A DNA stretch of 64,000 bases from Calvatia gigantea (lineage: Eukaryota > Basidiomycota > Agaricomycetes > Agaricales > Lycoperdaceae), in contig JACAAK010000004.1 in the NCBI GenBank assembly GCA_025093985.1, positions 1,798,001 through 1,862,000 on the forward strand, given 5' to 3'. The notes below the pieces were generated by a model. That model was given only the letters and a program-made list of their open reading frames with translations, was not told the origin of the DNA and did not search any database. The position numbers and the translations under genes were made by a program. Shown here piece by piece: positions 22,175-33,974 of the stretch (its first letter is position 1; the number at the start of each line of letters is the position of its first letter).

Positions 22175-23914
22175 TCAGTCGTTATGACCTTTCCGAATCG
22201 TAATTGGGTGCTCACCAGGTCGACTCCGGACAGCTCCAGGGCCCCATCCCGAGGTCATCCTTGGGGTTAGCCCAGGCCCCAGCAACATTTGCTCTACCTC
22301 ATTACCACTATCCGAATATTCGGACACCGTACCGGAGCGGAAAGAACGGTCCAGTGAAGTGACTCCAGGAGCATGTGCTGCAAAAGGCTGACGGTGCTGG
22401 CCACCTGTTCCTGTGGGTTTCGGGGGTTTGATCCATCCCGATCCGTGGTGAGATGTGGCTGAGGCCACAAAGGTGTGGTTTTGCACCCTGGGCACAAGAG
22501 GCGTTCGTTGAACCTGCCGGTCACGGAACAGATTCTCAGGGACTTATATTCCTGGAAGTATGCCCGGGACTTACGCCGGCGGCTTCCATTCCTCCCATAA
22601 TCGTTTCAATATTGGCGCTTCCTCCTCCCGCACCAGCACCCTGTCGCAATCTGTTCTGATGATTCTCAGGTGTCTTAGACTGTGGTGCTGTGTTTGTTTC
22701 AACATTAACAGGACCCAAAAGAGCTCTTCTTCTCAGCTTATCGTGTTGGGCCTGGAAGTCTATGTCAGAAGAGGTGGCCGAATAAGTTCAAAGACCCCTG
22801 CAGCCTGTCGTACCTTAAGTTTTTGGTATTCCTTTTCCCGTTCCCTTGACACGTCTTGAAGATCTCGGACCTTCCGCCGTTCAAGCTCCAAGTCTCTTTC
22901 AAGCTCTGATCCATTTTGACGTGTGGCATACAAGAGAGTTAGGGTTAATTAACTCACGACTCGTCTTGTTGCTCAAAAGATTTAATTCGCCATTAGCTAG
23001 CGAATGTGATCATCAAGGTTAAAAGGCGAAGCTTTCGGCACACCTTCTCGAACGACGTTCTCCAGCTGCTTCTGTAATTGGGCATTTTTGTCGTTGATAT
23101 TCCGAATGACGGCCTGCTGGAAAGCGCTGTAAGGATAATCTCAGTTCTTGTGCTTCGGCCACAGCACAAGAACAACTTTTCTTGGTGTGTCTGATACTGC
23201 CAGAAAGAAATCGCGCTGATAAAATTATATAGCTGGCCCCTAATGCACTAGGTTGAAATCTTACCGACTACAAACCTCCAGGATTATGGAGGGTGACAGG
23301 CCCGAAAGGACAGACTAAGTAGGGCTGAGGGTTCTCTTTTTTCCGCCATATATGCGCTCAAAACATACCGTTTTGTAGTCATTGGTAGGTTGCAATGAGC
23401 AAACCTGGGCTCTTAAGTGGACCTGGGTATCAAGATCAACATCGCAAGCCCCACTCACGACAACGTCATCTCTACGAGCCCGGCTGTTAATGATTCACTT
23501 CACCATAAAATGTAACCATCCACATACGGCTCAGTGAGACTCGTCTCGCAAGCTCGTTACGGTTCAGCGCCAGGACAACTGCGAGATGATACAATTACCG
23601 GGGCAGGTTCGTGCAGCCGTAAACAGTTCATTGGCGCAGTCGACTTCCAACCGCGCAGTCAGGTATCTCAGCTATGACCGATCAAGGTCTGACATACGGC
23701 AAAATATATGCGAGCCTAAGCTTGGTATGTCATTTCACTCTGGACTCGAAGAAGAAATAGAGGCTCCGCCCGTTGAGTCAAACAACGTACATGTGGTCTT
23801 TATAACTGTTTAACTCAAGATGGTAGCCTGCAAGTGAGACGGACTTACAACGACGGCCTTATCAGACAGTACTCTTCGACAAGTCAGACGGTTGCATTTC
23901 AACTCGGTATCCAT
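22175..23914 (-). CDS. HEI10: HEI10/CCNB1IP1-like meiotic RING E3 ligase
   Basis: Starts at ATG 23914 and is split into about ten small exons. The RING is assembled from pieces: MDTELKCNRLTCRRVLSDKA, then SHIFCLDCANELFTAARTCP and ACETSLTEPDDVV. Next is VCSLQPTNDYKTSVLSGLSP, then SIILEVCSRAISFWQYQTHQ, the family signature just after the RING. A coiled coil follows (FQQAVIRNINDKNAQLQKQL, ERDLELERRKVRDLQDVSRE, YQKLKAQHDKLRRRALLGPV) and a disordered tail ends at 22175. HEI10/CCNB1IP1 is a SUMO/ubiquitin ligase-like protein that marks crossover sites on meiotic chromosomes. Apparent frame breaks in the middle disappear when 41 and 48 bp introns are removed. Only the join between exon 1 and the SHIFC exon remains unclear, so one RING cysteine is not placed. 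The gene therefore looks intact. Confidence 0.75.
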
Positions 23915-24349
23915 CTGGCCTTGTAGCCCGAGACTTAAAGGCAGGCACAGGCAGGACGACCGGCGAGATAACCAGAAAGGTGATGATGTACTTGGTACAA
24001 GAGGACAAAGAAAAGAAAAAGCATCCGCCCAGGCATGGGTTGGCCTTTCCCACGCGTCAGCTGAATGGCTTAACTATAAACAGGTGATATTCAGTAGATC
24101 TAAACAAAATCCTGGTACTTTTCGGTACTTTTCTTGTGTACCCGCATGATCGCGAGCAAACCATTCCAGGAATACGAAGAGAAAGAAAAAGTGCGTAAGC
24201 CATGAAAAATTGGTTAAGGAGTACGTATGTATACCGGAAAGAGAACCGTAATGATGTCTATGATGCAGTGATTGACAGGAAATAACACAATGATAACAGA
24301 ATGTGTCAATGAGAAGAAGAGAGCAAATGTGGAAACAGTAATAAAGCAA
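23915..24349. other. Intergenic region
   Basis: Separates the tandem genes KCS1 and HEI10 on the minus strand. No supported coding region; it should contain the HEI10 promoter. Confidence 0.4.
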
Positions 24350-27300
24350 CTACGACGATACCATTCCTTCATCTTCCCCCCTGAAGATCTCCTCAAAGAT
24401 CTCCCTCCCCTCAACGGGGAGGGGTGGAAGGTGACTCTCCACCTTGGATGGGTCTTCGCGCACAACCTTCATCCTCCGAATACGCTCCTCAGTTCCAGAT
24501 TCGCTCCAGTGACGCCGTGATATTCTTTAGCCCCAACAGGAACCCGCGGTCTGGTTGGTCCGGATAATGTGGAGGAAATCGTGCATAAAGGAACCCGGTC
24601 TCGGGGTCAAATTCGGCATGATAACCTTTTGAAATTGACATGTCTTGTGGGCAGGCAGAAGGAGGTTCTTCAGGGTAAGGTAGCCAGTCTCGGCCAGTTG
24701 TCGTGTGTGCAAAATCGACGATCCGCACATTCACTTCGCCTCGCTTTCGCTTTCCTGTAGATCTCTTTGCGACTGGTCCGGCCAGTAAATCTTCGCTGTG
24801 GGAGCGACGCAGCGTGGCCTTTGTTGCCTCGTGCCGGGACCGGGAACGACGCTTCTAACGATTCTCCACGCTTGCTTTTCGACGATGGGTGTTCTTGTGC
24901 CCAAGATCGGAAGGCTTCTTGCGAATCTCGATCACCATCGTAGATCAACAAGAGACTACATCCGTAAAAGCGGTACCCTTTCAGCCGATTAATGATGCGA
25001 GCCAATGCATACAATTTCTGTAGAAGCACTGGTATCTGTTGTACCAACAATCTTTCACCATTGGACAAGAACGACCCAAGAACGGAATCAAATTCTTCAG
25101 GACGGACTTCCCGACCGCTGTACTTGTCTTGAATAGTGTACGACTGCGTCGCAACATTCCAAACCTATGGAGGATATATTAATGTTCGACTCATTAATCA
25201 GCGGAAAGGTTCTATTTTTTTTACCTGCATGCCACATACGCGTACTCCGAGGGAGCGACTAGTTGTCCGGTCGCATTTCTTTCGCTGGCTCTTTTTTTTG
25301 GCAGCTGTGGCGTCCATCCCATACTGTCGAGTGCCCATTTTGAGATCCATCACACACGGATGCTTCAAACGTCCGGTGAGGTCTTCCATAAGGATAAAGT
25401 GATTCTGTCTTGTAAAGGAATGGTCCGATTCACTTTGCTCAGGTATGGTCCCGTGATCAGGGGGTGTGCGACGAAAAGGAACAGAAGATAAGGGCCCTGC
25501 ATCTACTGAACGCGAGCGACTCCGTTGCCGAGGTAGTAATGGGGGTAAACTGGTACTTTTCCAAATGTCGACAGACTCAGTTCCTTCGTGACCTAGATCA
25601 AGATCCATCTCAAATACGCCATTGCTGACGTTGTTACTATCATTGAGGTTTGGCATAGTTATGTGATCAGGGTCCGCAGGTATCGTCTCACTTTGTACAC
25701 GATGAACAGGAGTACGGCAACCATCGGAATGGGCTTTGATTACACGATGTGTGCGTCCGAAAAACGACCTAGGCTTCCGTGAACGCCTCCATGAAATCTT
25801 GGTATCTGAGTTGGGGAACCCGTCCTCATCCTCCGTGTGCGAGTCTCTTGTACACCCCGTGAGTCTCTTGACTCTCCGAAACGCGCTGTGCATCGCATGC
25901 CGAAAGACGTAGTCCTTCAGTTTAGTATTGACCACAGTTGATCCGGTTCCCCACGGCGATCCAGGCAAGGCGTTCTCAGAATGGAAAGGGCGAAGGTAGG
26001 GGCGTGAGAGGTCTTGTTCATCGTCCGAGGCAGTGTTGTGAGTGATTGCACGGGGTCGCTCTGCCAGGCTTGTTGGGAAAGCACGAATGGCTTGATCTGG
26101 TGAGTTGACAGGGGTGGGTGCATCTATTTCCTGTGATTCAAAGGAAGGGTACTGAGCTCGGTTGCTCTGCTTCAAGTGTGTTGATTCGGGGATGGGAGTA
26201 GCCGCAAGGTCGGGTGTCGAGGCAGTACCTTGGTGAACTTTACCTCGACGCGGTTGCCGCTGCGCAAAAGCAGACGTTCCATGGGTATGGGAATGGGAGA
26301 AAGATCTATGCCGACCACCAGCGAGCATCCACTCCGGTATAATATGGCGGTTACGATCCAGGACAACCTCTGGCAACTCCGCTTCATCAGTATCTGTCTC
26401 ATCCGAAGCATCGTGTCCAGATGTTACCGTCATTGATTTGGGGACGAGAACGGGGGGTGTGGTTAGCCGGGCGTCCGTCGCGGGGTCTGACGGCGGGGAC
26501 TTTGATGTAGCCTCGCGCCCATGGCTTAAGCCGCCTAAAGACAGGCGTAATCTAGGAACGCGTCGGTAACTGACTAGCATAACACCAAGATAACGAGGAA
26601 TGAAGCCCAGGAGAGGGGGTGCTTCCTTCTCAACGGCTTCATAAAAGAGGTTTTCCCTCGAGACAAGGGGCTGACGAATCGAAGATGACAAACTCAATTA
26701 GCGAAGCAGGAACGGAATTGATGGGATTACGAACCTTGCACACTGCTTGTTTTGTAAATTTGTAAATAGAACTATGTCCCCCAACCTGGTTCCGGAAGGG
26801 GCGGAGGGGAATATGCGGCAAATGTTCTTGAGACAAGTCGAAATACAGAGGACGTCCATGATCACTCTCTTTGAAAACGAAGGAGTTGGGAGGCGAATGA
26901 AGCTCTGTAGCACTGGGCAAAGGAGCTGGAGAATGTGTTCGCCTGTCATGAGTTTTTCGGATGTATGTTGACGGTGTTGATGCCGACGTTGCCACAGATG
27001 CTGTCTCCCAATTTGAGTCGTCGTCAGTCGACCAAGGGGATGAAGGTTCCAAGGGTGATATTGGCGCAGAGACGTTATCCAAGGGCTGAGACGCGTTGGG
27101 GTGCTGTTTGTATGAGGGGTAAACTCGGAAAAATCGCAGATTGTGAGGAAGCCTGGGTCCAACTGGAACGATGTGAGTGACTACCACTTGAGCTGGACTG
27201 CTGGCTTTGCTGAGAAGACACCAACCGCCGAGGGGATCGCGAGGGGGAAGGCGACGGAGGGAAGGTATGGGAGCCTGTGTCCTGAGTGGGAGGTTCACGA

Positions 27301-28223
27301 GGGGCGGATTTCAAGAGCGCATGACCATCTCCTTTCGTTTCTCCCTCACTTGCGGAAGCACGATCACGTCGCCGCCCCCTCTTAGCCTCGGAGCTTTCAA
27401 CAAAGCCTCTTCTCCAGCGATTATACTCCTGGAGGACAGAGTCCTGGTTGTGGTTGTAATCCCCCTGTAATCGTTCTTCTCGTGGTCCTAGGACAACACC
27501 CCGTGCCTTGCTATGCTCTAATGCCGTGAAGCTCCTTTCTCGTCTGATGGCGGCTGCCTCGCGATCGGGCCATTCCGAGCGCTTGACGAACTCAAATTGT
27601 GCTTCTGCGATTTCTTCTTCATCGCCACTCTGTGATGACCCCGCCCTCCGGTTGCTGGTGGACTGTGGCCGAGAAGGCTCAGCTGACAAGGAGCTTTCGG
27701 TCGGACCTACGGACTCTTTAAATAGTTGTAATTTGGCAGCCACTTTGCGTCCCATTCCGCTACCAGGTATATGCCCATTTTCGCGCATGGGGGTGACGGG
27801 GGGGGAGGAACTTGTAGAGGATGATGAAACAGAGTCGGTCCTATGTGCTACAATCGAAGGCGGGGTGGTTGCTAAAATGGACAACGGAGAGGAGTCGGGC
27901 GGAATAGTTGATGACCGAAACTGGGACTTGTGATTTGGTCTGCCAATGACGCGAAGAGAAGGGTCTTCTTTTGTGGCGAGTTCGTTGGAGTCCAGGACAT
28001 CCGGAACAACGGGTGGTTTCTGTAGTCTCCTGGGCTGTAGGTGAACTTTAGTGTGTTGATGCGTTGAAGGAAATATAAAGTGCTGGTTTATTATGTTTGG
28101 CTTGTTCGCTGGGATGTTGTCCAAGTGTGGTGAAGGTACGGCCGTCACAGTACCAGAGCTTGGTGGAGAGAGCGGGAAAGCAAACGGCTGGCGCTGGTTC
28201 TGGCTCACATTGGAGGAACCCAT
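24350..28223 (-). CDS. KCS1: Inositol hexakisphosphate kinase, Kcs1 type
   Basis: Starts at ATG 28223 (MGSSNVSQN). More than 600 residues of Ser/Pro-rich disordered sequence precede the kinase, as usual in fungal Kcs1. The kinase opens with VGGHSSIYKFTKQAVCKPLV and LFYEAVEKEAPPLLGFIPRY. After another disordered insert come HPCVMDLKMGTRQYG, the PxxxDxKxG catalytic motif of inositol polyphosphate kinases, then RLKGYRFYGCSLLLIYDGD and VNVRIVDFAHTTTGRDWLPY (metal-binding Asp). A 64 bp intron joins the last two parts. The enzyme makes diphosphoinositol phosphates (IP7), which control phosphate sensing and stress responses. The kinase frame ends at TGA 24491-24489 after LERIWN. The +1 frame continues in family-like sequence to 24350, so the exact 3' end is uncertain. 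Confidence 0.88.
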
Positions 28224-30413
28224 GTGAATGCGTAAGAGAAACAGGGTACAGACAAGGCCTGGGCAAAATGGGCAGAGAAATTTCACCCTGTGAAGTGACC
28301 CTAAGTGCTGAGAAAAAATTGGCAAACGAGTCAAATGGGGGGAAAGAAGATATGTAAAGGATGAGAAGGGGAAAGTAAGCGACTGACGAGGGTTTAGATG
28401 TCCTGAGCAGAGAAAGAACAGGAAAAAGAAGACGGGGGGGGTAATAAACAGGTCAGATATGCAAACTATGATATCAGCCAGAAACTTTGACAGGCCTACT
28501 TGGCACGTGCAACCTCGACACAGACCCGGAGCACTCCGTAATTTCTGAGCTCCGAAATTACTCACCGTCGGCCAAGCTTCTCTTGTTTCGTCTCTCATCG
28601 GTCTCGACCTTCGCTCCGTCATCCGACCGAACCATGTGTGGCGTCCAAGTCATCCTGCCAACGGTCTCGCCGCCCATGTCCATGGCCTTTCAGCATAGCA
28701 CAATTACACGATAAGTCTCCACCACGGTGATTGGGGGCCTTCGCCAGATCGCACGTTTGACACCTACGGAACGTTGCACAATGTTCTGCCTTAAAAAAAG
28801 ATCTCCTACCTTGTTACGTATCACATCTCAGGCCTCATGCAATGTTTGAAATCATCTCGCGTCTTTTTCGCTCACAGATTTCCCAACGGCACTGAATCTG
28901 AGCCGGACCCCGGTGTCGCATTTCATCGACAAGTCCCCGCTACTCTTTCATTTCCGCGTGAAGCATGATAAGTAAGCCGGGAGGTTATCAATTGTTATCA
29001 AGCGCTCGTAGTATCATTGCTGAGTTCTATCCTGTACCTGGATCCTCCTCCTTAGATCTGTCTATTTCTGGCGAAGGCGGGTCGTAAATAAATCTATGTC
29101 GCCAAATTTGCATGCAACTTCTTCTACCCTCGCCATTTCAGAGTCGAGGTGAGATGCAAACAACATGTTGACTGCCTTCGCATCTCTTGAACGCACACTT
29201 TGAGTTTGAAATGGTTTTCGAACGAAGAACATAGACAGCCAAGAAGCGGTTTATGCACAGGAATCTGCCTCTTGGGGAATTACGATGATCTATTCGCTCC
29301 CTTGAAGCTTATCTTCGAACGCCGTAACTGACATCAAGAGCGCTATCTCGCGTGCTGAAAATATACACACCCGAAACTGGTTATCCAAGACATCAAAATA
29401 ACCCCTGGAGCGTGCAACCAACCCAATAATCAAACGTTTTGTGTCGAGTGGTCGACTTCTTGGCAAAACCGAGGAGCCGAGTTCAGGGGTCCCATCATCC
29501 ACATTTCACAGCCCACGTATCCATCTTCACCTTGACGCCTATAGGACAGGTAAATCCTTTCCGCCCTGGAGCAAACGAAAGGGCTCACAGCCAGGTCAAG
29601 GTCATGTATTGAAACCGAAACTTGAAAAGTGGTGGAGCGAAGCTCTGCCCCGCTCCTGCCTTACCCCGCAACCTGAGACCTTCCTCGTTCGATTGTCAAG
29701 GCGAAACCCACATGCTCATCACATCATGGGTCCACCGTCTGCGAACGTGGCCGGGCATCTCAGGAGAAGTGCGACAATCTTCTCAAAGGACTGCATGCCT
29801 TATCGTGGGATTCTGGATCGACGTTTGAAACAGATTCCGCTGAAAATGCCCGGGGCTTATTTTGCGCAGCCGTATCCACAGTCCAGGATGGATGGGGTGT
29901 GATACAAAGGTACAAGACAGGAAAAGACGTGAAGGGATCCGCGGTGAACCTAGGCTTGCACGAGCCAATCCCACACCGCCCAAATCGTGGGCTCATCACG
30001 TCACCGCATCGAGCACGCAGCTCGGCGGCATTTTCCATGTTTCTATGCATCGTTTATCATCATCGATGCATCATCCCTGATGTGATCCTCATGCTTGTAT
30101 ATTTCCTTCTCACTCCACCTAAATATATCACCGATAATAAACCAACGTGCGACAACGGAAAGTCTAACTGGTGAACTAAAATACGACGTATGTTACCCTA
30201 ACATGTGAAATGAAGTTGCCTTGAAAGAGATGTGTTTGGTCCATTGAACGCGATGCAACATGTAGTCGGTAAAAAATACAATACAGTAACTAGAGTGAGG
30301 ACAACAAGACAAACCGGGGGGGGGGAAGGTGTACATCGTGGGAAGCCGCCACCCACACATGCAAAGCGACATGTTCATTGCGGCAGCCACCGTCATGAAG
30401 AGAGATACGATTA
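28224..30413. other. Long region without supported gene
   Basis: About 2.2 kb between the KCS1 start and the end of the FHA-forkhead gene. The left part should hold the KCS1 promoter and leader. An open frame of 153 codons at 29441-29902 (plus) has no recognisable domain and no coherent exon partners. A short-lived or lineage-specific gene here cannot be ruled out. Confidence 0.35.
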
Positions 30414-32736
30414 TCATGCAGTCAGCGTTATCATTTCCACAGCACTTCTCCGATCATCGTCCAACTTCCTCCGTTTTGCGGCTGGGCCCTCCTCTTCAGA
30501 ATCGTCGATGACAATGATAGGTGATTCTGGATCGGCAAGTGCATCATCCATGTCACAATTTTCCGCAGCCGTTGGTACAAGAGTCGGGGCAGTTGGAATC
30601 ACAGGATGTAGAGATTTAACCTCTGAGGGAGCGGCAGTTACTGGGTTAGGAACTCCCGCATCAATGGGACCTACAACAGAGGAACCCGCAACTGTCGCAG
30701 CAGCAGCTTTTTTCGCAGCCTTAGCAGCCTTCTTCGCACTCTTGTCCTTATTCTTATTCTTTACCCGTCGTTCTTTCAATGCTCGAACCATATGTCCGGT
30801 CAACACCTTCACAGCAGCCATAGCTCCCACCTTCTCCAACTCTTTCAACATCTCCTGCGTAAGTCCGGAGAAGACATCTGGATCCAGTATCAATTTCCGA
30901 TCATGCAAAATCATGTAACCGGCTTTCGCAGAATTGTTAGGGTGGCCAGGTGCGTAGTCGGTATGCGTTTCTGGTACCGGACCCAACACAATAGGAATAA
31001 CAACGTCAGGTACGCTGTTCTGCGGGACTGGTTGATTATTTGCAGAAGGTGGCGAGAGATTTGTGTTAATTGGAGGTAGAGTGGGTTTATTAGAAGATAC
31101 GGAGGTTATTGCTGCAGGCGCCGGAGAATTGGAAGTGCTAGCCGTAGATAGTGTTGCTGATGGAGGTCGGATGGGTATCGAAGTCGTGCCCTTGACTGTA
31201 TTCGTGGATGGATGAGGGTTCCAGTGCGGTTGTGTTAAAGCAGCGTAAGGATTCGTAGGAGGTACAGGGTATTTTGTCGAAGACGATCCTTGGGATGAAG
31301 ATGAAGAAACTTGAGCTTGAGCGTTATAGGCAAATACACCAGTGGGGGCGTTCGTATTGAGGTTCGGTACAGGTGTCGAGCTGGACACAGTTAGTGGGCT
31401 GGCAACTACTGCCTTTGGTAACAGCGGGGCTGATGTCAGAGGTGGAGGCAGAGGGCCCTTAGGTTCTCCCCTTACGCTTCGCTTTAGTGGCGGGTCTAGA
31501 GGTGCGTTCTTATCCTTCCGCTTCCCGGGTTTACCGGAACCGTCCTTGCCCCCGGACGCTTGTCCTGCAACATTCTGTAGCACTTTGGTTTCCTGGTCTT
31601 CAAAATTTGGCGCATATTTTTCATCAAAGGACCAGAAAAAGCCCTTTCCTCTATCACCACCACACCGTTCCATCTTCAAGAATGCCCGGCCAGACGACAG
31701 ATTATGCCGCACCGAACTCTGAATCATTATCAGCATGCACACTGCGCACAAGGTAAAAACCAGGTGTACTAACCATCCACGCGCTATCAGCGTACTTATA
31801 ATAATCATAAGTGGTCACTATCCAGTTACAAATTTCTTGCAATGTGGCTTTGCCGTCGATGGCTTTGATGGCACGGTAGATTAACTGGGCATAAGTGAAA
31901 GGCGGTTTTGGCGGCATAACCTCCGGACGTTCTAGTATCGTAGGTTCCGCATCGCCCTTTTTACGCTTCCTTACACCGGTGCTTTTACCTTTACCTTTGC
32001 CTATTAAATTTGAGTTGGGAAGTTGTGGCTGTCCTACAGGATCCGACAAAATCTCAATTTGAGGCTCTGGAGAAGGTGACGGTAGTTTTGCCTTTCGTGG
32101 GGGAGGCGAATTCGACGGCTGAGAAGAGGGCGGAGATATGGACGTGATGTCCACGGACGGCGAACGTGCGCGATTAGCCGATGACTGGGAGCTTGGGGAT
32201 GGGGTATCTTCAGGTGGAGAGGGAGGAGGAAGTACAAATGTGAACGTTCGAGACGCTATTTGTATGTGCGACCTGCAAGCGAAAGGAATTCCCAAATTGT
32301 GGGGAGAACTCAAGTAAATACGTTGTTTCGGAAGGGGCTGAATCGCCAGGCCGGGACGCACCTTTCACCCAGCGTTGCTCGGGTACCGGCCCCACACCAT
32401 ACACCGTCTACCCAAGCGCCATTACGGCCAATGACAGCCAAGACGAAACGGTCTTCCTCCTGGTCATACTCTATCTTCGCATGCAAGCGCGATACACTCT
32501 TCAGATTCCCCAGATCGACATCAACTTGGGCCTGCTCCGAAGGTGGACGACGTAGGTGCATTTGAATTAGGTGCACAACGCCTTCCAATGGTGATGACAA
32601 GCGTTTGGATGTAGAAAGTCCAGCCAGGGAAGACAAGGGAATAATATGCAGAAATCTTGTCCTGGACGGGAGGGGCATTGTCTTGCGGAAGTTCAATATC
32701 TGGACGTGGAGACGGGCTGTGTGAGCGTGTATCCAT
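30414..32736 (-). CDS. FHA-forkhead transcription factor, Fhl1-like
   Basis: Four exons (32736-32577, 32524-32362, 32272-31774, 31718-30414) total 2,127 bases and 708 residues. An FHA domain occupies the N-terminus: FYIQTLVITIGRR, then DVDLGNLKSVSRLHAKIEYD and GRNGAWVDGVW. After a linker and basic region comes the forkhead: PPKPPFTYAQLIYRAIKAID, LQEICNWIVTTYDYYKYAD, then SSVRHNLSSGRAFLKMERCG and RGKGFFWSFDEKY. The long C-terminal half is Pro/Ser/Thr-rich, contains a Lys/Ala-rich helix and ends with an acidic DDSEEEGPAAKRRKL signal. FHA plus forkhead in one protein is the layout of fungal Fhl1 and Fkh1/2. The divergent recognition helix and the RGKGFFWS text favour Fhl1, the ribosomal-protein gene regulator, but this is not certain. 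Head-to-head with MTP18, 303 bp between start codons. Confidence 0.85.
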
Positions 32737-33039
32737 TATAACGGTTGAGGTAGTAGGTCAATTTCGACAAGTAGTGCGTCGTGGGCGACGTTGGCGACGT
32801 TATAGGTCGACAGTCAAGGGGTGGTTGGGCACTTCACGTGATGCAGTGAATGACTTGGGCCCCTCTGAGCCCTCTCCTTATTCGGCGGCCCGAGACGTCC
32901 TCTCTCCCCGGGCACAACCACCGGCCACCCGAACATGTCCGGCCGTGTGCCACAGAGACGCGTTTTCTCGCGGAACAAATATAAATAGGTCAAGGTGAAG
33001 TCATCGTTTTTGCCCAGTAATCACACCAACCTCATCATC

Positions 33040-33830
33040 ATGACAACTCCCGAGCAGTCTCTAGAGGCCATTGAAAAGAAGGTAGATGTCCTCGCTGACA
33101 AGGATATTGACAGCGTTGACTCCGATGTCCGTTACTTGGCCTACGGTGCGCGGTTAAGGACTGCACTCCGGGCTAGTACTCGTTATATTGCTTATGTGGG
33201 TGCAATTGGCTTAACTCAACCAATGTTGATCCCCTGAAAACTTTAATTAATACAGACCAGTGATGTCGGCGAAGCATTCCGTCCCGTCGTGCCGCCGTGG
33301 ATTGTTACTGCTGCCTACGGTGTATCTTGGCTATATCTCTCAGGGTGCATAGTACGCTAAATCAAGCACTGCATAATCATACTCACTCGTCACAAGGGAC
33401 GTCGGTTATGAAACATACAAAGCTCATAGACGTGGTCCAACTCCTTTAGAGGCTGCAAATTTCTCAGAACCTACTCGGCTGGCTATATCTGCAGTGGAAA
33501 GAGCGACATTCCAGTCAATTGCCTCCATGTGAGCCCCACCCCTAGTGGATTTATTTCAGGATTAACGGGTACGATAGGGCTCTCCCGGCACTCACAATCC
33601 ATACTGCCGTTGCACAATCAAAGCGATTCTTTGTCAAAGCGGGTGACCCGAGGGTGAAAGCTTGGGGTCCCACCATCACTGGACTCGCTATTGTGCCAAT
33701 CCTCCCTTATCTTTTTGACCACCCAGTCGAGCATGCCACCGATCGCGCTTTCAGTTGGATACGGGAGAAACTGATGGAACGCAACCAGGCACCACCGAAG
33801 CCAACATCTCGAGATAAGCAGGAGCTATGA
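33040..33830 (+). CDS. MTP18: Mitochondrial fission process protein 1 (MTP18/MTFP1)
   Basis: Four exons (33040-33195, 33256-33344, 33397-33528, 33578-33830) give 209 residues. The family-specific core is continuous: SDVGEAFRPVVPPWIVTAAY, GVSWLYLSGDVGYETYKAHR, ERATFQSIASMALPALTIHT, then KAWGPTITGLAIVPILPYLF and HPVEHATDRAFSWIREKL. Several hydrophobic helices mark it as an integral inner mitochondrial membrane protein. In animals MTP18 promotes mitochondrial fission; the fungal role is less studied. The ATG at 33040 is the first in frame; only a GTG lies upstream. The gene converges with the eIF2B-delta gene (145 bp between stops). Confidence 0.92.
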
Positions 33831-33974
33831 CGTTTGTTCAGGACTTCGCGGGCTCGAAGCATTGCAGATTAGAGTTTTATTGCAATATATTAATCTAATG
33901 TTACTACACTTCCTTGCATAATTCCTAGTCCACGTCCTTACGACACACAGATGTTTGTTATGGTCGGAGAATCG

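Noticed and set aside
22980..23160. Several frame shifts in the HEI10-like coiled coil suggesting gene decay
   Set aside because: Removing 41 and 48 bp introns gives continuous, family-like sequence.
24770..24870. Frame break between the two catalytic halves of Kcs1
   Set aside because: A 64 bp intron (GTTAGA...CACAG) joins ESEDLLAGP in frame.
29441..29902. 153-codon open frame as a gene
   Set aside because: No domain, no matching exons, and composition like overlapping frames on the other strand.
32525..32576. Frame break inside the FHA domain of the FHA-forkhead gene
   Set aside because: A 52 bp intron (GTGCAC...CCAAG) restores a normal FHA sequence, and the whole gene then sums to whole codons.
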